From assembly GCF_965363235.1 (NCBI RefSeq), contig NC_134841.1:62951078-63015077 (forward strand): 64,000 nucleotides of DNA, given 5' to 3'. Source of the stretch: Mytilus galloprovincialis (taxonomy: Eukaryota > Mollusca > Bivalvia > Mytilida > Mytilidae). Below, in pieces: positions 1 through 10,964 of this stretch. A program made the translations under genes and the position numbers. The notes beneath the pieces were generated by a model. The model saw nothing but the letters and a program-made list of their open reading frames with translations, did no database searches and had not been told where the DNA came from. Numbering within the stretch: the stretch's first letter is position 1; every line of letters begins with the position of its first letter.

Positions 1-632
1 CAGCATTTCAAAAATAGTCCCGAATGTTACAACTGGACTGGACAACAAATTTTCGAGGAAACTAGACGCTACGTAGCGGCTGAAATTCAACACGTCACCT
101 ATAATGAATTTTTACCCAAACTACTAAGTGAAGAAATCCGTAAACAGTTTGGTTTGGTACCATTATGGGATGGGCATTTCACTGATTATGACTCAACCGT
201 GCGGCCAATGATCCGAAATTCATTTTCATCGGCAGCATATAGAATGGGACATAGTCTTATAAGGGATAAGTTTGCCTTTCCCAACACTGATTTTGATCTT
301 CACGTGCATTTGAACAAACCTGATTTATTATACGAACCGAGTGGAATAGAACGTTGTACACGAGGTATGTATGAAAATCCAGGACAAAAAATTGACGAGA
401 AGATGACGAGAGAAATCACTTGGAAACTGTTTGAAACAGTAGCAGGTGATGGTGGAGATTTGGCGGCTTTCAATATTCAGCGAGGTCGTGATCATGGACT
501 TCCGCCATATACTACATGGCTACACTGGTGCACAGGAAAAACAGTCGATGCTGACAATTTTACCCCAGGTGTAGAAGGGGGTCTTTTTCATCATGGTGCA
601 GAGGCCGCGGAAAAAATGAGAAAGGCTTATGC
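1..632 (+). CDS. Animal haem peroxidase, partial, first visible exon
   Basis: Frame 1 is open from the window edge, so the 5' part of the gene is missing. It encodes the C-terminal half of an animal haem peroxidase (peroxinectin/peroxidasin-like superfamily), a normally secreted enzyme that uses H2O2 to oxidise small substrates or cross-link proteins. Seen directly: the proximal haem-ligand motif SSAAYRMGHSLI (about residues 76-87 of this piece) with its His, and the conserved FNIQRGRDHGLPPY motif near residue 160. The distal His and catalytic Arg would lie upstream of the window. The exon ends two bases into a codon at a clean donor (GTAAGT at 633); a TAA read straight through the donor is not the real stop. 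The intron holds a dispersed-repeat copy near 761-895. In mussels such enzymes are reported from shell and byssus tissue; that role is inference here. Confidence 0.9.
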
Positions 633-1654
633 GTAAGTATACCACCGGAAGTAAAAGGCTGATTACGACGGACTCAATGAAATATCCACCGTTGATTACT
701 TTATTCAAATAACAAAATAATCTTTTTGAACATAACTATTGTGGTCAAGATCAAATCAACAATGAAATTGAGAATGGAATGGGGAAAATGTCAAAGAGAC
801 AACCTGACCAAAGAGCAGACGACTTCATTATGCCACCAATGGGCCTTCAACGAGCGAGAATAATACTAGTATACAAACACACGCGCAAAGGAAGTTTAAT
901 AAAGTATACCTTATGAAACTTTTTGTGCAATTGCTATTATCATATTCATAATACTACCTATATGCAAATTCCTATTCTTCAATCCAATTAAACAGAGTTT
1001 GAGACGTTGAGTTATGTTTTTATATAAATGTGTTTCTTTGGTTATAAAAATGCAATTTTTGAAATTGAAATTATTCACCATTGTTTATACACTTGATATC
1101 ATATATTTATATAATTGTTCCCCTCTACAATATTTTATTATCGACTCCTAGGAGTCGATATTAAGAATTGAACGATGGACCGTTAGTGCGTGAATTTGTC
1201 TTGCTACCTGATTGGTAGATATTACGAGACGTGAATAATCAAAGTTTATTGATTGGTTAGGACAATCCAAACCTAGTAAATGACCTTTAATCCCGTAGAG
1301 TATCGGATTTGTCCTTTCTATTTTAGCAATTAGATTTTGCCTGGTCATTAATCATGCATATTCATGATATTGGTACACAGGTCACTTTTATCTATAAATA
1401 GTCGAATCTTCTGGAGTTTCGTAAACAACAACGTTAAATAATATATACTACTTCATAACGTGTGACCTCACGTGTGTGGTAAAATTTGTTGATTGATGCA
1501 CGTGGCTATTCTAGTAAATGAATTAATCTACAAAGCGAGAGCACTTTCCATTTTCCTCAGCTAAGAGTCGACTAGCCCTTTTTGAAAGGCTAATGCTTGT
1601 ATGTGTACATTATAATCAACAACCAGAAATTATGCATAAAGACTTTCTTTGTAG

Positions 1655-1933
1655 GTATACTTGTGATATAGATTTGTTTCCTGGAGGGATATCAGAAGAA
1701 CCCTTGCCAGGTAGCAGATTAGGGCCAACATTCACATGTATTCTAGCTTTACAGTTTAAAGCCCTTAAATATGGCGATAGATTCTTCTATGAGGGTAATA
1801 CACCACTAAATCCACATCCATTTACACCACAAGAACTTGAAGGTTTCCGTCCAATATCAATGGCAAAGATAATCTGTGAAAATACAGATATAGAACAGAT
1901 ACCACAAGATGTATTTTTAGAACCTTCATTGAG
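1655..1933 (+). CDS. Haem peroxidase, second visible exon
   Basis: The acceptor TTTCTTTGTAG at 1644-1654 restores the phase left by the previous exon (GC+G = Ala, then YTCDIDLFPGG). The exon carries the conserved C-terminal peroxidase block: DIDLFPGGISE, LGPTFTCILALQF and GDRFFYEG. It ends at 1933 with donor GTAAGT, two bases into a codon. Phase and motif order both fit the family, so this exon junction is well supported. Confidence 0.92.
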
Positions 1934-2283
1934 GTAAGTTAGTCTTTACTGTTTGCATCTAAAACAGCATGGAACCCTTAGCCAAAAATAAACAAAAACA
2001 AACAAACAAACAAACATAACAAAGCCAAGAAAAAGAAAAGACAACCCAAACATGCTTAGTAGCTGAAATGACCTTGATCAAGTTTCTGAACTGTCAATTT
2101 TATAGTTATCAAGCGATAATATTTAAACAATGTTCATGTATTATTTTCTATGTAAAACCAAAATCGTGTATGGATTTGATTTATTCTGTAAACTAGTTAT
2201 ATGCTTTCAAGTTTAGGATCACATGAATAAAGCAAAGTGAATTCTTTTCTTTCTAACCAACGACATTTACGTTTTATTTTCAG

Positions 2284-2536
2284 CAATCCACTTCGAAATT
2301 GCTCGGATCTTCCAGATATCTGTTTCCCTAAGAATGGTGGATGGAGCGATTGGAAAGATAGTTGTTGCAGCAACTGTTGTACCAGACAACAATACAGATC
2401 ATGTGATAACCCTCCACCCAATGAATGCGGGAAACCATGTGAAGGATACGACTTTAGATCCAAAAACGCGTGTCATTATGGTGGCGGACATGGAGGCTGC
2501 TGTCACTGCGGTGGTGGTCATCACGACGGCCATTAG
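2284..2536 (+). CDS. Haem peroxidase, last exon with TSP1-like and His/Gly/Cys-rich tail
   Basis: The acceptor TTTATTTTCAG ends at 2283 and phase is kept (AG+C = Ser). The first residues (NPLRNCSDLPDICFP) finish the peroxidase domain. They are followed by a Trp/Cys-rich stretch (GGWSDWKDSCCSNCC, then RQQYRSCDNPPP) that resembles the start of a thrombospondin type-1 repeat but is short and unusually rich in paired Cys. The protein ends with a Gly/His/Cys tail (HYGGGHGGCCHCGGGHH) and TAG at 2534-2536. Such a tail could bind Cu, Zn or Fe or mediate adhesion; that is inference. It is an unusual C-terminus for a peroxidase. Confidence 0.85.
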
Positions 2537-2621
2537 AGTCATCACCATGTAAACAGTTGAACCTTCTACAACTGTTAGTTATATTAAAAAAATGGTATTC
2601 TAATTTTAATAAGTTTTACAG

Positions 2622-2676
2622 CACGTCTCACTTTGGCGGCGGACATGGCGGCTGCGGTCATAAACATGGAGAATAA
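2622..2676 (+). other. Duplicate His/Gly-rich tail cassette, possible alternative last exon
   Basis: After TTTTACAG at 2614-2621 lies a second copy of the tail-coding sequence, reading TSHFGGGHGGCGHKHGE then TAA. It aligns with the tail coded in the previous exon (CHYGGGHGGCCH). It would be in phase if exon 3 were cut at a weak donor at 2470 (GC|GTGTCA), giving SKNA-TSHFGGG in place of SKNA-CHYGGG. It could instead be a relic of a short tandem duplication that is never spliced in. Confidence 0.4.
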
Positions 2677-2997
2677 TATCCCTATGGTTATTAGATTCTT
2701 CATATTTTGACAGTAGAATGAGATAAACATTTTTAAAAATAGTTAGTAATAATGTCGGTCTAAACGTTTCAGAATGTGTTAAAAATACAATTAATATTGG
2801 AGTCTTGTCATTTCCTTTCTCTTTTTCTGTATTAATATCATGATTTGTGTAATATACCTAGTATTCGTTTTGTATAATGTCATTTTTTTCTTTGTGTATG
2901 CCAACTCATGTTTTTCGATTCTTCTTTTGTTTATTTCTGAAATCTGTACAATGAATTATTTTTATGAATTTATCTTAAGTAAAAATTTTATTTTAGA

Positions 2998-3008
2998 AAT
3001 AAAATAAA
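2998..3008 (+). promoter_or_regulatory. Poly(A) signal of the peroxidase gene
   Basis: Overlapping AATAAA hexamers lie about 460 bases past the peroxidase stop, in AT-rich sequence. This is the first strong hexamer after the coding end. I see no gene in the rest of 2677-4025 between the two convergent genes. Confidence 0.5.
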
Positions 3009-4025
3009 CTGCATTAAACACGAAAACTGCACTTCACTTTTCTGACATATCACTGTGATAATAATCCAATCTGTGCCTTTCATCGTTGTGGGGTATATAT
3101 TGAATGAAACAAAAACTGCCCGCCCTTCCGAAGCAACCAAGTTCACCCTGTTTCATGGTTTGATACGTGTTGCTGAATCTTTATTTTATGTGTGGAGTGT
3201 TCCGTTGTTTGGCGTTATTTTATTTTGCCATTGAGTGGAACTATTTTTTTTTCAAGTACCATATTGCACATTTACACGCAACACGGTAGACGACAGATGT
3301 ACAGGCCAGTAACAAAATAGTTTTGATCGAGCCATTGCAGTCAAAGTTTACATTATCATTTTATTACTTTCTCTTCAACTAGTACTTTTCGTAATATGGG
3401 AAGTTCTGAACGTGAAGAAAGTCACCTTTATGACATTATGATACTGACATAACATATATAGATATGGTAACAAAATTAAAGACATAATTTAACATTAAAC
3501 AATTAAATAGTAAAACTTGTAGCATAAAGAGGGGACTTATGGTAGACGCGACGAATAAATCAGAAACCTTGTTGAAACAGCAAGTTAACGAATTTGTGGT
3601 TATTTGATAAATATTTTATGTTCGTTTGAGTTTACCAATTAGAATTTAATTTAAATTAAATGTTCTATGTCTTTGTGGCACCATTCTTGAGGCTCCATGA
3701 AATTTAGGTAAAATCATCAGCACAAGTGAATTCCCTATATAATAGTTCTTAACCGATTATTTTTAGTTTTGAATGTATTATTATTACAACAACTTGATAA
3801 AAAAAACCAAAAGGATGTCTGCAGGTTAAACAAGGAATAATTAGATCGTTTTTTTTTAAACGAGAGTTCATTATTCAATCATTTTATTTTTTCTGATAAA
3901 TGTTTCTCATTTCACAAACTCTAAAACTAAAATAAATCCCATAACATAAAAGTAATTTGCAGGGGTGTAAAATGTGTAAATATTATGGCAAGAAAAATCC
4001 ATAATCAATAAGGTTAATATCATTG

Positions 4026-5684
4026 TCAAGTACATTTAAAAATCAAAAGTTCTTTTCCACTTTGGTTTGAGATGAACAGCATGTTGCTACTGTTGTCAAA
4101 ATACATAGCTCGTGGATGATGAATACCATTTACTTCTGTCAATACAATGTCCAAAAACGTTCCATCAGGTGTTATGCGATGTATATTGTGGCTGTCTTTT
4201 CCAGCAACATACAAGTTTCCAAGCTGGTCTGTGGCCATTTTCTTTGGGTTTCTAAGATTTGGAGACTTATAACTATAGACTTCTGACCCATCAAGTTTGA
4301 TACGGTGAATACTTGAAAAATCGGAATACACTAAATCGCAATTACTGACTGATAGGAGATAGCAAAATTTCTCACCTCTGCTAAATATTGTTGACATTAA
4401 ATTACCATCGTGGTCTAAAATGTATACAATTCTATCCATCCCACCCACAAATATTTTGTCGTCTGTTGCAGCTATCCCACGTTTTTCATCACTTCCCGCC
4501 ATTTTGATTTCCCTACCAGAAACCTGTTTCAGTGTATCAATGAACTGAATGGAGTTAGTGTTGGGTAGAACAACTACAGCTTGATCGGTTCGGGGTAGGA
4601 CAGCAATATCCCATGGTGCACCTTTAACTTCTATGTTGGCAAGATATTCTCCACTTTTCTTGAAAACAAGAACTTGAGGCATGTGATGATTCCAGTCGCA
4701 GTTGCAGAGTAATAGTTTGTCACCTGACACCGCCATACCCGTAATAAACGCCTGTGTGTCAATAGCGGTCATGTCTACTTTCTTGTGCAAATGGAAGTTT
4801 TGGTAAAATTTGAAATCTTCTACATGAAGCTTGAATTTTTCAGTACAAAGGTTATCCTTGGGAACAACAGACCCAAGAGACAAGCACGACAAGAGTTCCT
4901 CTGGAATCTTATGTTCTATTGATAGGGCTCTCATCCGGGCAATTTTTCCTATTTGCTGATTGGTCAAGTTATGTAAAGCCTTTTTCAATTTATGCATGAA
5001 AAGGAATGCTTGTTTGTCGGAACCATGGTTGCTAATAAATTGAATTTGTTTTTTATAGACACTAACGACTTCCTTGTCAGTTTCTGCTTGGTCCTTTTCA
5101 TCATTTAATTTGATTGACATTTCTTCCTGTATACGATCTAAATCTTGAAATATGGCTACTTCCAGTGTGTCTAAATGCTGTAGTATATTGGACTTGAACC
5201 TCTTTATGGATTTTTTAACATCTTCGACATTTCCTTTAATGGAGGTTGTATTAGCTATCCTATCTTCTGATATGCTTGTTAGAGTTTCGATAGCATGATC
5301 AATCTCCGTTTCTACATCCTTAAAATTTTGTGATGTTTTTACATTTTTAGAACATGTTTTGATGGTGTGTATCTTACAGGATCTATGTAGTTTAGTTGAC
5401 ATGCATTCATTACAACATATTGCATTGTGGTCTTTACAAAAATATTCAAAAGGATGACCTTCATGCTTCTCGCAAAACTGGATCCCTGTCAGTGGATTTG
5501 AATGACAGGAATGTGCAACCTGTAAATCTATAATATGATGACGCTTGGTTGCTTTCATTGACAAATGACAATCGGTACATGTTTGGCACATTGATTCTTC
5601 ACAATCGGTACACCATTTTGATGCATCTGTCTTTTTCTTTCTTTGAGAACATGGTTCACATGACCACGATGCGGCTGTTGCCAT
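4026..5684 (-). CDS. TRIM-like protein: two B-boxes, coiled coil, NHL-like propeller
   Basis: 552-residue protein in one uninterrupted exon. The start chosen is the ATG at 5684-5682 (MATAASWSCEPC). The open frame runs further upstream, but through what looks like an intron end: a pyrimidine-rich tract and CAG/TAG acceptor just before the ATG. Residues 9-50 form a B-box1-like Cys/His cluster (CEPC...CTDCEESMC...C..CH...HH). Residues 71-111 form a B-box2 (CEKH...FCKDHNAICCNEC...H..CKIH). About 115-270 are charged and helical, as expected for a coiled coil, and about 310-552 carry repeats resembling NHL beta-propeller blades. No RING finger is present, so ubiquitin-ligase activity is not supported. 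The type belongs to the expanded bivalve TRIM-like family often linked to innate immunity; the role of this copy is unknown. A possible AATAAA on this strand lies near 3885. Confidence 0.85.
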   Translation of the reverse strand: MATAASWSCEPCSQRKKKTDASKWCTDCEESMCQTCTDCHLSMKATKRHHIIDLQVAHSCHSNPLTGIQFCEKHEGHPFEYFCKDHNAICCNECMSTKLHRSCKIHTIKTCSKNVKTSQNFKDVETEIDHAIETLTSISEDRIANTTSIKGNVEDVKKSIKRFKSNILQHLDTLEVAIFQDLDRIQEEMSIKLNDEKDQAETDKEVVSVYKKQIQFISNHGSDKQAFLFMHKLKKALHNLTNQQIGKIARMRALSIEHKIPEELLSCLSLGSVVPKDNLCTEKFKLHVEDFKFYQNFHLHKKVDMTAIDTQAFITGMAVSGDKLLLCNCDWNHHMPQVLVFKKSGEYLANIEVKGAPWDIAVLPRTDQAVVVLPNTNSIQFIDTLKQVSGREIKMAGSDEKRGIAATDDKIFVGGMDRIVYILDHDGNLMSTIFSRGEKFCYLLSVSNCDLVYSDFSSIHRIKLDGSEVYSYKSPNLRNPKKMATDQLGNLYVAGKDSHNIHRITPDGTFLDIVLTEVNGIHHPRAMYFDNSSNMLFISNQSGKELLIFKCT

Positions 5685-5773
5685 GACAGTTCTACAAAGG
5701 AAAAAAAAAAGCTTAAAGCTTATATGAAAGAAAGAAGATATAATGCAGACTTTAAATAAGAAAATGGGGAATT

Positions 5774-7407
5774 TTGAAATCAAATACTAGTAACAATATT
5801 TATAATGCTTTCTGTTTGAACTCAACACGGCCCCAAATGGGTGGTTCTCAAGAAATTTTATCAAACTATAGACCAATCTCTCTGTTATCTATTATTGGTA
5901 AAACGATGGAAAAATATGTTTTTAAATATTTATTTAATTTCCTTTCTTGTTATAAAACTATTACAAACTTGCAATCAGCTTTTATGCCTGGAGATAGTAC
6001 TGTTAATCAATTTATTTATATTACAAACGATATCGCTAAAGCCCTTGATTTTGGAAAGGAAATAAGAGTTGTGTTTTGTGATATCAGTAAAGCGTTTGAC
6101 CGGGTCTGGCATGAAGGCCTCCTTCATAAACTAGAAAAATATGGAATAAGAGGGGACTTATTAAAATGGTTTAAAAGTTATTTATCTGAAAGAAGACAAA
6201 GAGTTGTCATAGGAGGACAGACCTCTGATGTGTATAGCATTAAAGCAGGTGTCCCCCAGGGCTCAATTTTAGGACTTGTATTATTTTTAGTATTCATTAA
6301 CGATATTGTATGTGACATATCATGCAACATCAGACTTTTTGCTGACGATACGTCATTATATATAATAGTTGTTGAGGACGAGTATGCTACATCTGAATTG
6401 ATGAATTCTGATATAGAAAAAATTCACCAATGGTCTCAACAATGGCTTGTGACCTCTGCTGTTGTTTTTTTATTTGGTCGGGTTGTTGTCTCTTTGACAC
6501 ATTCCCCATTTCCATTCTCATTTTTACTTGTTAATTTTAATACAAGAAAAACTGAAACCATGACCATATCTAGAAAAAGAGCAAAACCCCATAATCCACC
6601 AATATATATGAATGATACACTGATACAAGAGGTTGAAGAACATAAACATTTGGGGTTAATTTTTCAAGAAAACGGTTGTTGGGAAAGTCATGTAAACTAT
6701 ATTATTGATAAAGCTACGCCTCGCTTAAATCTTATGAGGAGTTTAAAGTTTAAGCTATCGCGTAATAACCTACAAGTTATATATATCAGTTTTATCAGGC
6801 CTATTCTTGAATATGCGGATACTGTGTGGGATAATATACCAATTTATTTAAAGGACAAACTAGAGAGCATTCAAATAGAAGCGGCTCGTATAGTCACAGG
6901 TGCCACTAAGCTTTGCTCTAAATCTAATCTTTATAATGATACTGGTTGGGTATCTCTGAGTGAAAGAAGATCCAGACATACAATTATTAAATTTCACGAA
7001 ATGTTTCATGATCAAGCTCCAAATTATCTCTGTAGTCTCGTACCACAACAACTATATAAAGTCTATAACTATAATACTAGAAGTGCATTTAATGTCCAAA
7101 ATATGAACTGTAGAACTACCTTTTATCAAAACTCTTTCCTACCATCTGTTATTCGTGAATGGAACAGGCTTCCACAAGACATTAGATGTAATCCATAAAA
7201 ATTTACACTTAAAAATTACATAAATCGAGATACTAAGAAATTCCCTACATATTATAATACTGGTTGTAGAAAAGGCCAAATACTTCACGCCAGACTCCGG
7301 TTGAACTGCAGTGGCTTAAATGAACACCTTTTCCAGAAAAATATTGTTCTTTCAAGCCTGTGTAAATGTGGGCAAGTTGAGAGCAGCAAACATTATTTGC
7401 TAGAATG
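5774..7407 (+). mobile_element. Non-LTR retrotransposon (LINE), 5'-truncated, left piece with reverse transcriptase
   Basis: The open frame encodes LINE RT motifs in order: NYRPISLLS (about 5862), FCDISKAFDRVWH with the first catalytic Asp, GVPQGS, FADDTSLY with the catalytic Asp pair, and EHKHLGLIF. Similarity starts near 5830, so the endonuclease and the start of ORF2 are missing. The frame holds an 81-bp insertion at 6451-6531. It stops at 7196-7198, but the same frame continues the family's C-terminal region beyond it (ILHARLRLNCSG, then CKCGQVESSKHYLLE), so that TAA is a nonsense change. At 7407 the LINE is cut by the Ngaro-like element and resumes at 13375. The clade is probably CR1/Jockey-like; this is not certain. 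Confidence 0.88.
6451..6531 (+). repeat. Truncated dispersed-repeat tail inserted in the LINE frame
   Basis: 76 bases match the end of the longer repeat at 57690-57770 (TTTGGTCGGG, TTGTCTCTTTGACAC, CCCCATTTCCATTCTCA). They are flanked by CTTGT at 6446-6450 and 6527-6531, a likely 5-bp target duplication. Insert plus duplication is 81 bases, so the LINE frame stays open. Removing it restores QWLVNFNTRKTE, the sequence expected at this point in LINE RTs. Confidence 0.8.
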
Positions 7408-7595
7408 GGTTTGTTTTTTCTAAAAAACTAGTAATTACGATGCGAAATATGTTCTAGTTACCCCCCTTTGGCCGATCATTTGATATTCTCGCTTAACTGA
7501 TTTCGAATTGTGTTCACTCCACCTTTAGTTTTAAAGTGAATTCTTTTTCCTAGTCATTACATTAGAATACGTTAGAGTAATCAGATCGAAATTTA
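7408..7595 (+). repeat. Ngaro-like element, split repeat A1
   Basis: Direct copy of 12903-13090, 187 of 188 bases identical by eye. It begins GGTTTGTTTTTTC and ends GAAATTTA, about 25 bases before the first ORF. Confidence 0.9.
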
Positions 7596-7620
7596 GAGTT
7601 AGAAGTTTGAAGTTAAAAGT

Positions 7621-8899
7621 TTGACGATGGCCGACAGACCTCGCAGAGACGTCCATGGAATGAATTATAAGTCACTATCGGAGTACGGGATCCCAGATGC
7701 GGGGGAAACCAAAGAGGAGAAGAAACTTGAAGATCCAAGCAGTGTTAAAAGGAAGTTGGACGTGAGGGACGAGAAAAAATCTCTAAGCAGTGCGAAGAAG
7801 AAGTTGGCGGCAGCCCTCAGTCTAGACAAATCCTGCAATGAAGATGATGTTGAAGACGAGGAGTTGAGATGTTTAAGGGCGGAGTTAAAAAGCACAGAAG
7901 ATGATTTAAAATCACTGAGATTACAAAACGAAAAGTTGAAGTTGAAGGAAGAGTTAAAGAGAAAAAGAGAAAGGTGAGAGTAAAAGTACTTTACATAAGA
8001 AAGTGGCTACGACATCTAGCGACAAAAGTAAAGAGAAGGTTTTACGGGAAAAATCAATTAAAGACCCTTCACTAAATGAACTTAGGCAATTTGAAAAATT
8101 AAACGAAATAGTAGACAAGAAGTTATCAAAGCTAGGTCTTCTTGAGCAAACAATTGATTCTGATTCGTCTTCTAGTACTTCATCTGAAAAATCTCACTCT
8201 GTCACTGTTAAGAAGGGAAAAAAGAAAGTAGATTGTATCAGGGTTTCGGATAGTTCCGATTCAGAGTCAGATTGTGACGAAAAGAAAAAGAAGAAAAACA
8301 AGAAAACCAAGTCCGGAATTAAAGCAAAGGCTTCCGACAAAGTCAAAACTCAATTGCTCTGGCCCCAATCTGCTCTTCAATATGAATTCGTTCACGAGTC
8401 TGTGTCCTTTAACGATTTAGATCCTAAACTTTTTACTGCAGGTGAGCTGGAGATAATTACAAGTAAAAGCATTTCAGAAAAAGAGAGGTCAGGTCGTTTA
8501 AATCTACTAAAGAAGATAACATATTATAGCAATATTTATTCTTGGAAAGGTCTGCTATCTTTTTATGCTGCGTGGTTACGCAAAATTGAGTTAGGTCAGA
8601 AGTCCTGGGATGATGATCCATCGTCTATCGAAGTTCCTATTCTTACTCAGTATATTGTGCCTAAAGCAAAAACATCGAGTTTTCCCGCTAAGTCGTCGGA
8701 AAATAAGGATGACCAGGTTTGGTTTTGTACTCTTTTTAATAGGAACCGTTGTACGCACAAAGGGTCACATACAACTTTCATTAAAGGTCAGCAGAGAGTA
8801 GTTCAGCACATTTGTGCAGTATGCTGGAAAAAAGATAAAAACAAACTAAGTCATCCTGAATGTGCTAACTCCTGTCCTAATTTTCCAAAGTCTGGATGA
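7621..8899 (+). CDS. Ngaro-like gag-like region (fossil element)
   Basis: A charged, Lys/Glu/Ser-rich N-terminal part with heptad-like helices (118 codons from 7621) is followed by a longer part (from 8003) ending in a Cys/His-rich stretch: [16 protein letters not shown], then HICAVCWKK and HPECANSC. Zinc-binding gag-like proteins of this form are usual in tyrosine-recombinase retroelements and are thought to bind the element RNA. Assigned from position and zinc motif; the gag sequence itself is poorly conserved across the group. Confidence 0.7.
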
Positions 8900-8920
8900 C
8901 TAGATATATCTTTTTCTCCG

Positions 8921-10767
8921 ATGAATCCTGACGCTGAAATTTTTTATCCTGAATATTTGAAACGAAATCAAGCACGTAAAATTTTTTCTAGTTCCAATAC
9001 GGTAGTATATGAAGGTAATAGAGATTTTTCAAATTGTTCAGTTTGCAAAGAAGTACACAATTTAGATAAACATTGGTTTGAGTTTTTAGAAAGATCTGTG
9101 TCGGATCACGAACTTATTATGAGTTCGCAGAAGTATAATTTTGAGGATAGTAAAATCCCAGTGGTTTCGCATTTGAATATAGACTTCTTCAAATTCATGT
9201 TAACAGATTATTTTGATAGGAACATTTGTCAATTTTTGGAATTCGGTTTTCCTATTGGTTGTGAAAATTGTACTGAATTTTCTTCTGAGAAGATCGTTCA
9301 AAATCACAAGGGAGCGGTCGAGTTCCCGGATGATTTAGAGAAATATTTGAAAAAAGAAATCGAGAAGAAAGCAGTATTAGGACCGTTTCACGTAAATCCG
9401 TTTTCTCATGATATTGTCATTTCGCCGCTGAATAGTGTTCCCAAAAAAGGTTCTCAGGAACGGAGGATCATCTTAGACTTAAGTGTAAAAGGAGGGGTGC
9501 TGTCAACGGTTATATTGACAAAGACAGCTATTTAGGAAATGAGGTTCATTTAAAATATCCAAATGTTGATGCATTAGTAGAGCTTATTAAAAAGCATGGT
9601 CGGAACTGTTTTATTTTCAAACGGGACTTGAGTAGGGCTTACAGACAAATTGTCATTGACTTACACGATGTGCACTTAGTTGGATACAAATGGAATGATC
9701 ATTTATATTTCGATAGAGTCCTCAGCATGGGTTTGCGATCAGCTGCTCATATTTGCCAGCGTGTTACAAATGCAGTTGCTTTCATGTATCGGCAAATGGG
9801 ATTTGATATAGTAAACTATTTAGATGATTTTGCGGGGGTGGAATCAGTTGACAGAGCCGATAAGGCATATATTGAATTAAAGCGTTTACTTGATTCCTGT
9901 GGTTTAGAAGAATCGTCTCATAAGGCAGTTTCTCCTAGTACTAGGATGGAGTTTCTGGGGATAATATGTGATACTAGTAAACTTTTGTTACAAATTCCTG
10001 ACGATAAATTAAAAGATATTCAGGAAATTTTACTTTTTTGGACAAACAAGAGATCTGCCAAATTACGCGATATTCAATCGTTGGTAGGGAAATTAAATTT
10101 TATGGCGAGCTGTGTTAGACCTGGACGTATATTTATGAGCAGGTTGCTCAATTGGCTTAGATCAGCTTACGATCAAACTGGTTATATTGTAGTGCCTAGT
10201 TATGTTCAAAATGATATATTGTGGTGGGTCAATTTTCTACCTCATTACAACGGCATATCAATGATGATGATAGAGGAATGGTCGATACCGGACGAAGTTT
10301 TTTCTTCTGACGCTTGCTTGTCGGGTTGCGGTGGTTGGTTTGGTGGAAAATTCTTTCATCAAGTTTTTCCAGAATTTATTATGGAGTCTAATCTACATAT
10401 AAACTGTCTCGAGTTATTATCTATTATAGTATGTTTAAAGTTGTGGGCGCAGTGCTTCAGGGGAAAGAGAATTCGTATTTTGTGCGATAACATTACTTCT
10501 GTTACTGTAATTAACACTGGTAAGTCCAGAGATACCTTTTTACAGTGTTGTCTGAGAGAACTTTGCTACATTGCTGCTATATACGAATTTGAGATTAGGG
10601 CTGTTCATTTAGCAGGAACTGACAATAGGTTACCTGATTATTTATCGAGATGGCATACTTCGGATAAATTTGCTGCATTGTTCTATAATGCGGTATCAGG
10701 TTCATTAGGTTCATTAGAAGAGTTTAGTGCGGAAGAACATTTGTTTAAATTTTCGCATAAGTGGTAA
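8921..10767 (+). CDS. Ngaro-like reverse transcriptase and RNase H region (fossil element)
   Basis: Motifs run in order: PKKGSQERRIILDLS (N-terminal RT block), RDLSRAYRQI (first catalytic Asp), MGLRSAAHICQRVT, VNYLDDFAG (catalytic Asp pair), EFLGIICD, and an RNase H-like part with SSDACLSGCGGWFGG, INCLELLSI, RILCDNITSV and AGTDNRLPDYLSR. This order is typical of DIRS-order elements. The region carries about one break. Confidence 0.88.
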
Positions 10768-10964
10768 TTACGTTGATAAAGTTTATATTTGAACAAGCAT
10801 TGGACAGCCAATAAAAGAAATTTTTTGAATGCTTTTCAGATTTAGAATTATTACAGTTAAAAGAGGATGTTAAAGTTTCTACTAGAGCAGCATATGCGCT
10901 AGGATCGAAGAAAAACTTATTAGTCCAATGGAGAGCCTTTTTACTATTTTGCACGTACTTTAAT

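Noticed and set aside
520-708. Minus-strand ORF opposite peroxidase exon
   Set aside because: Antisense shadow of the peroxidase coding frame.
1148-1348. Minus-strand ORF in the peroxidase intron
   Set aside because: Intronic, short and without a recognised domain.
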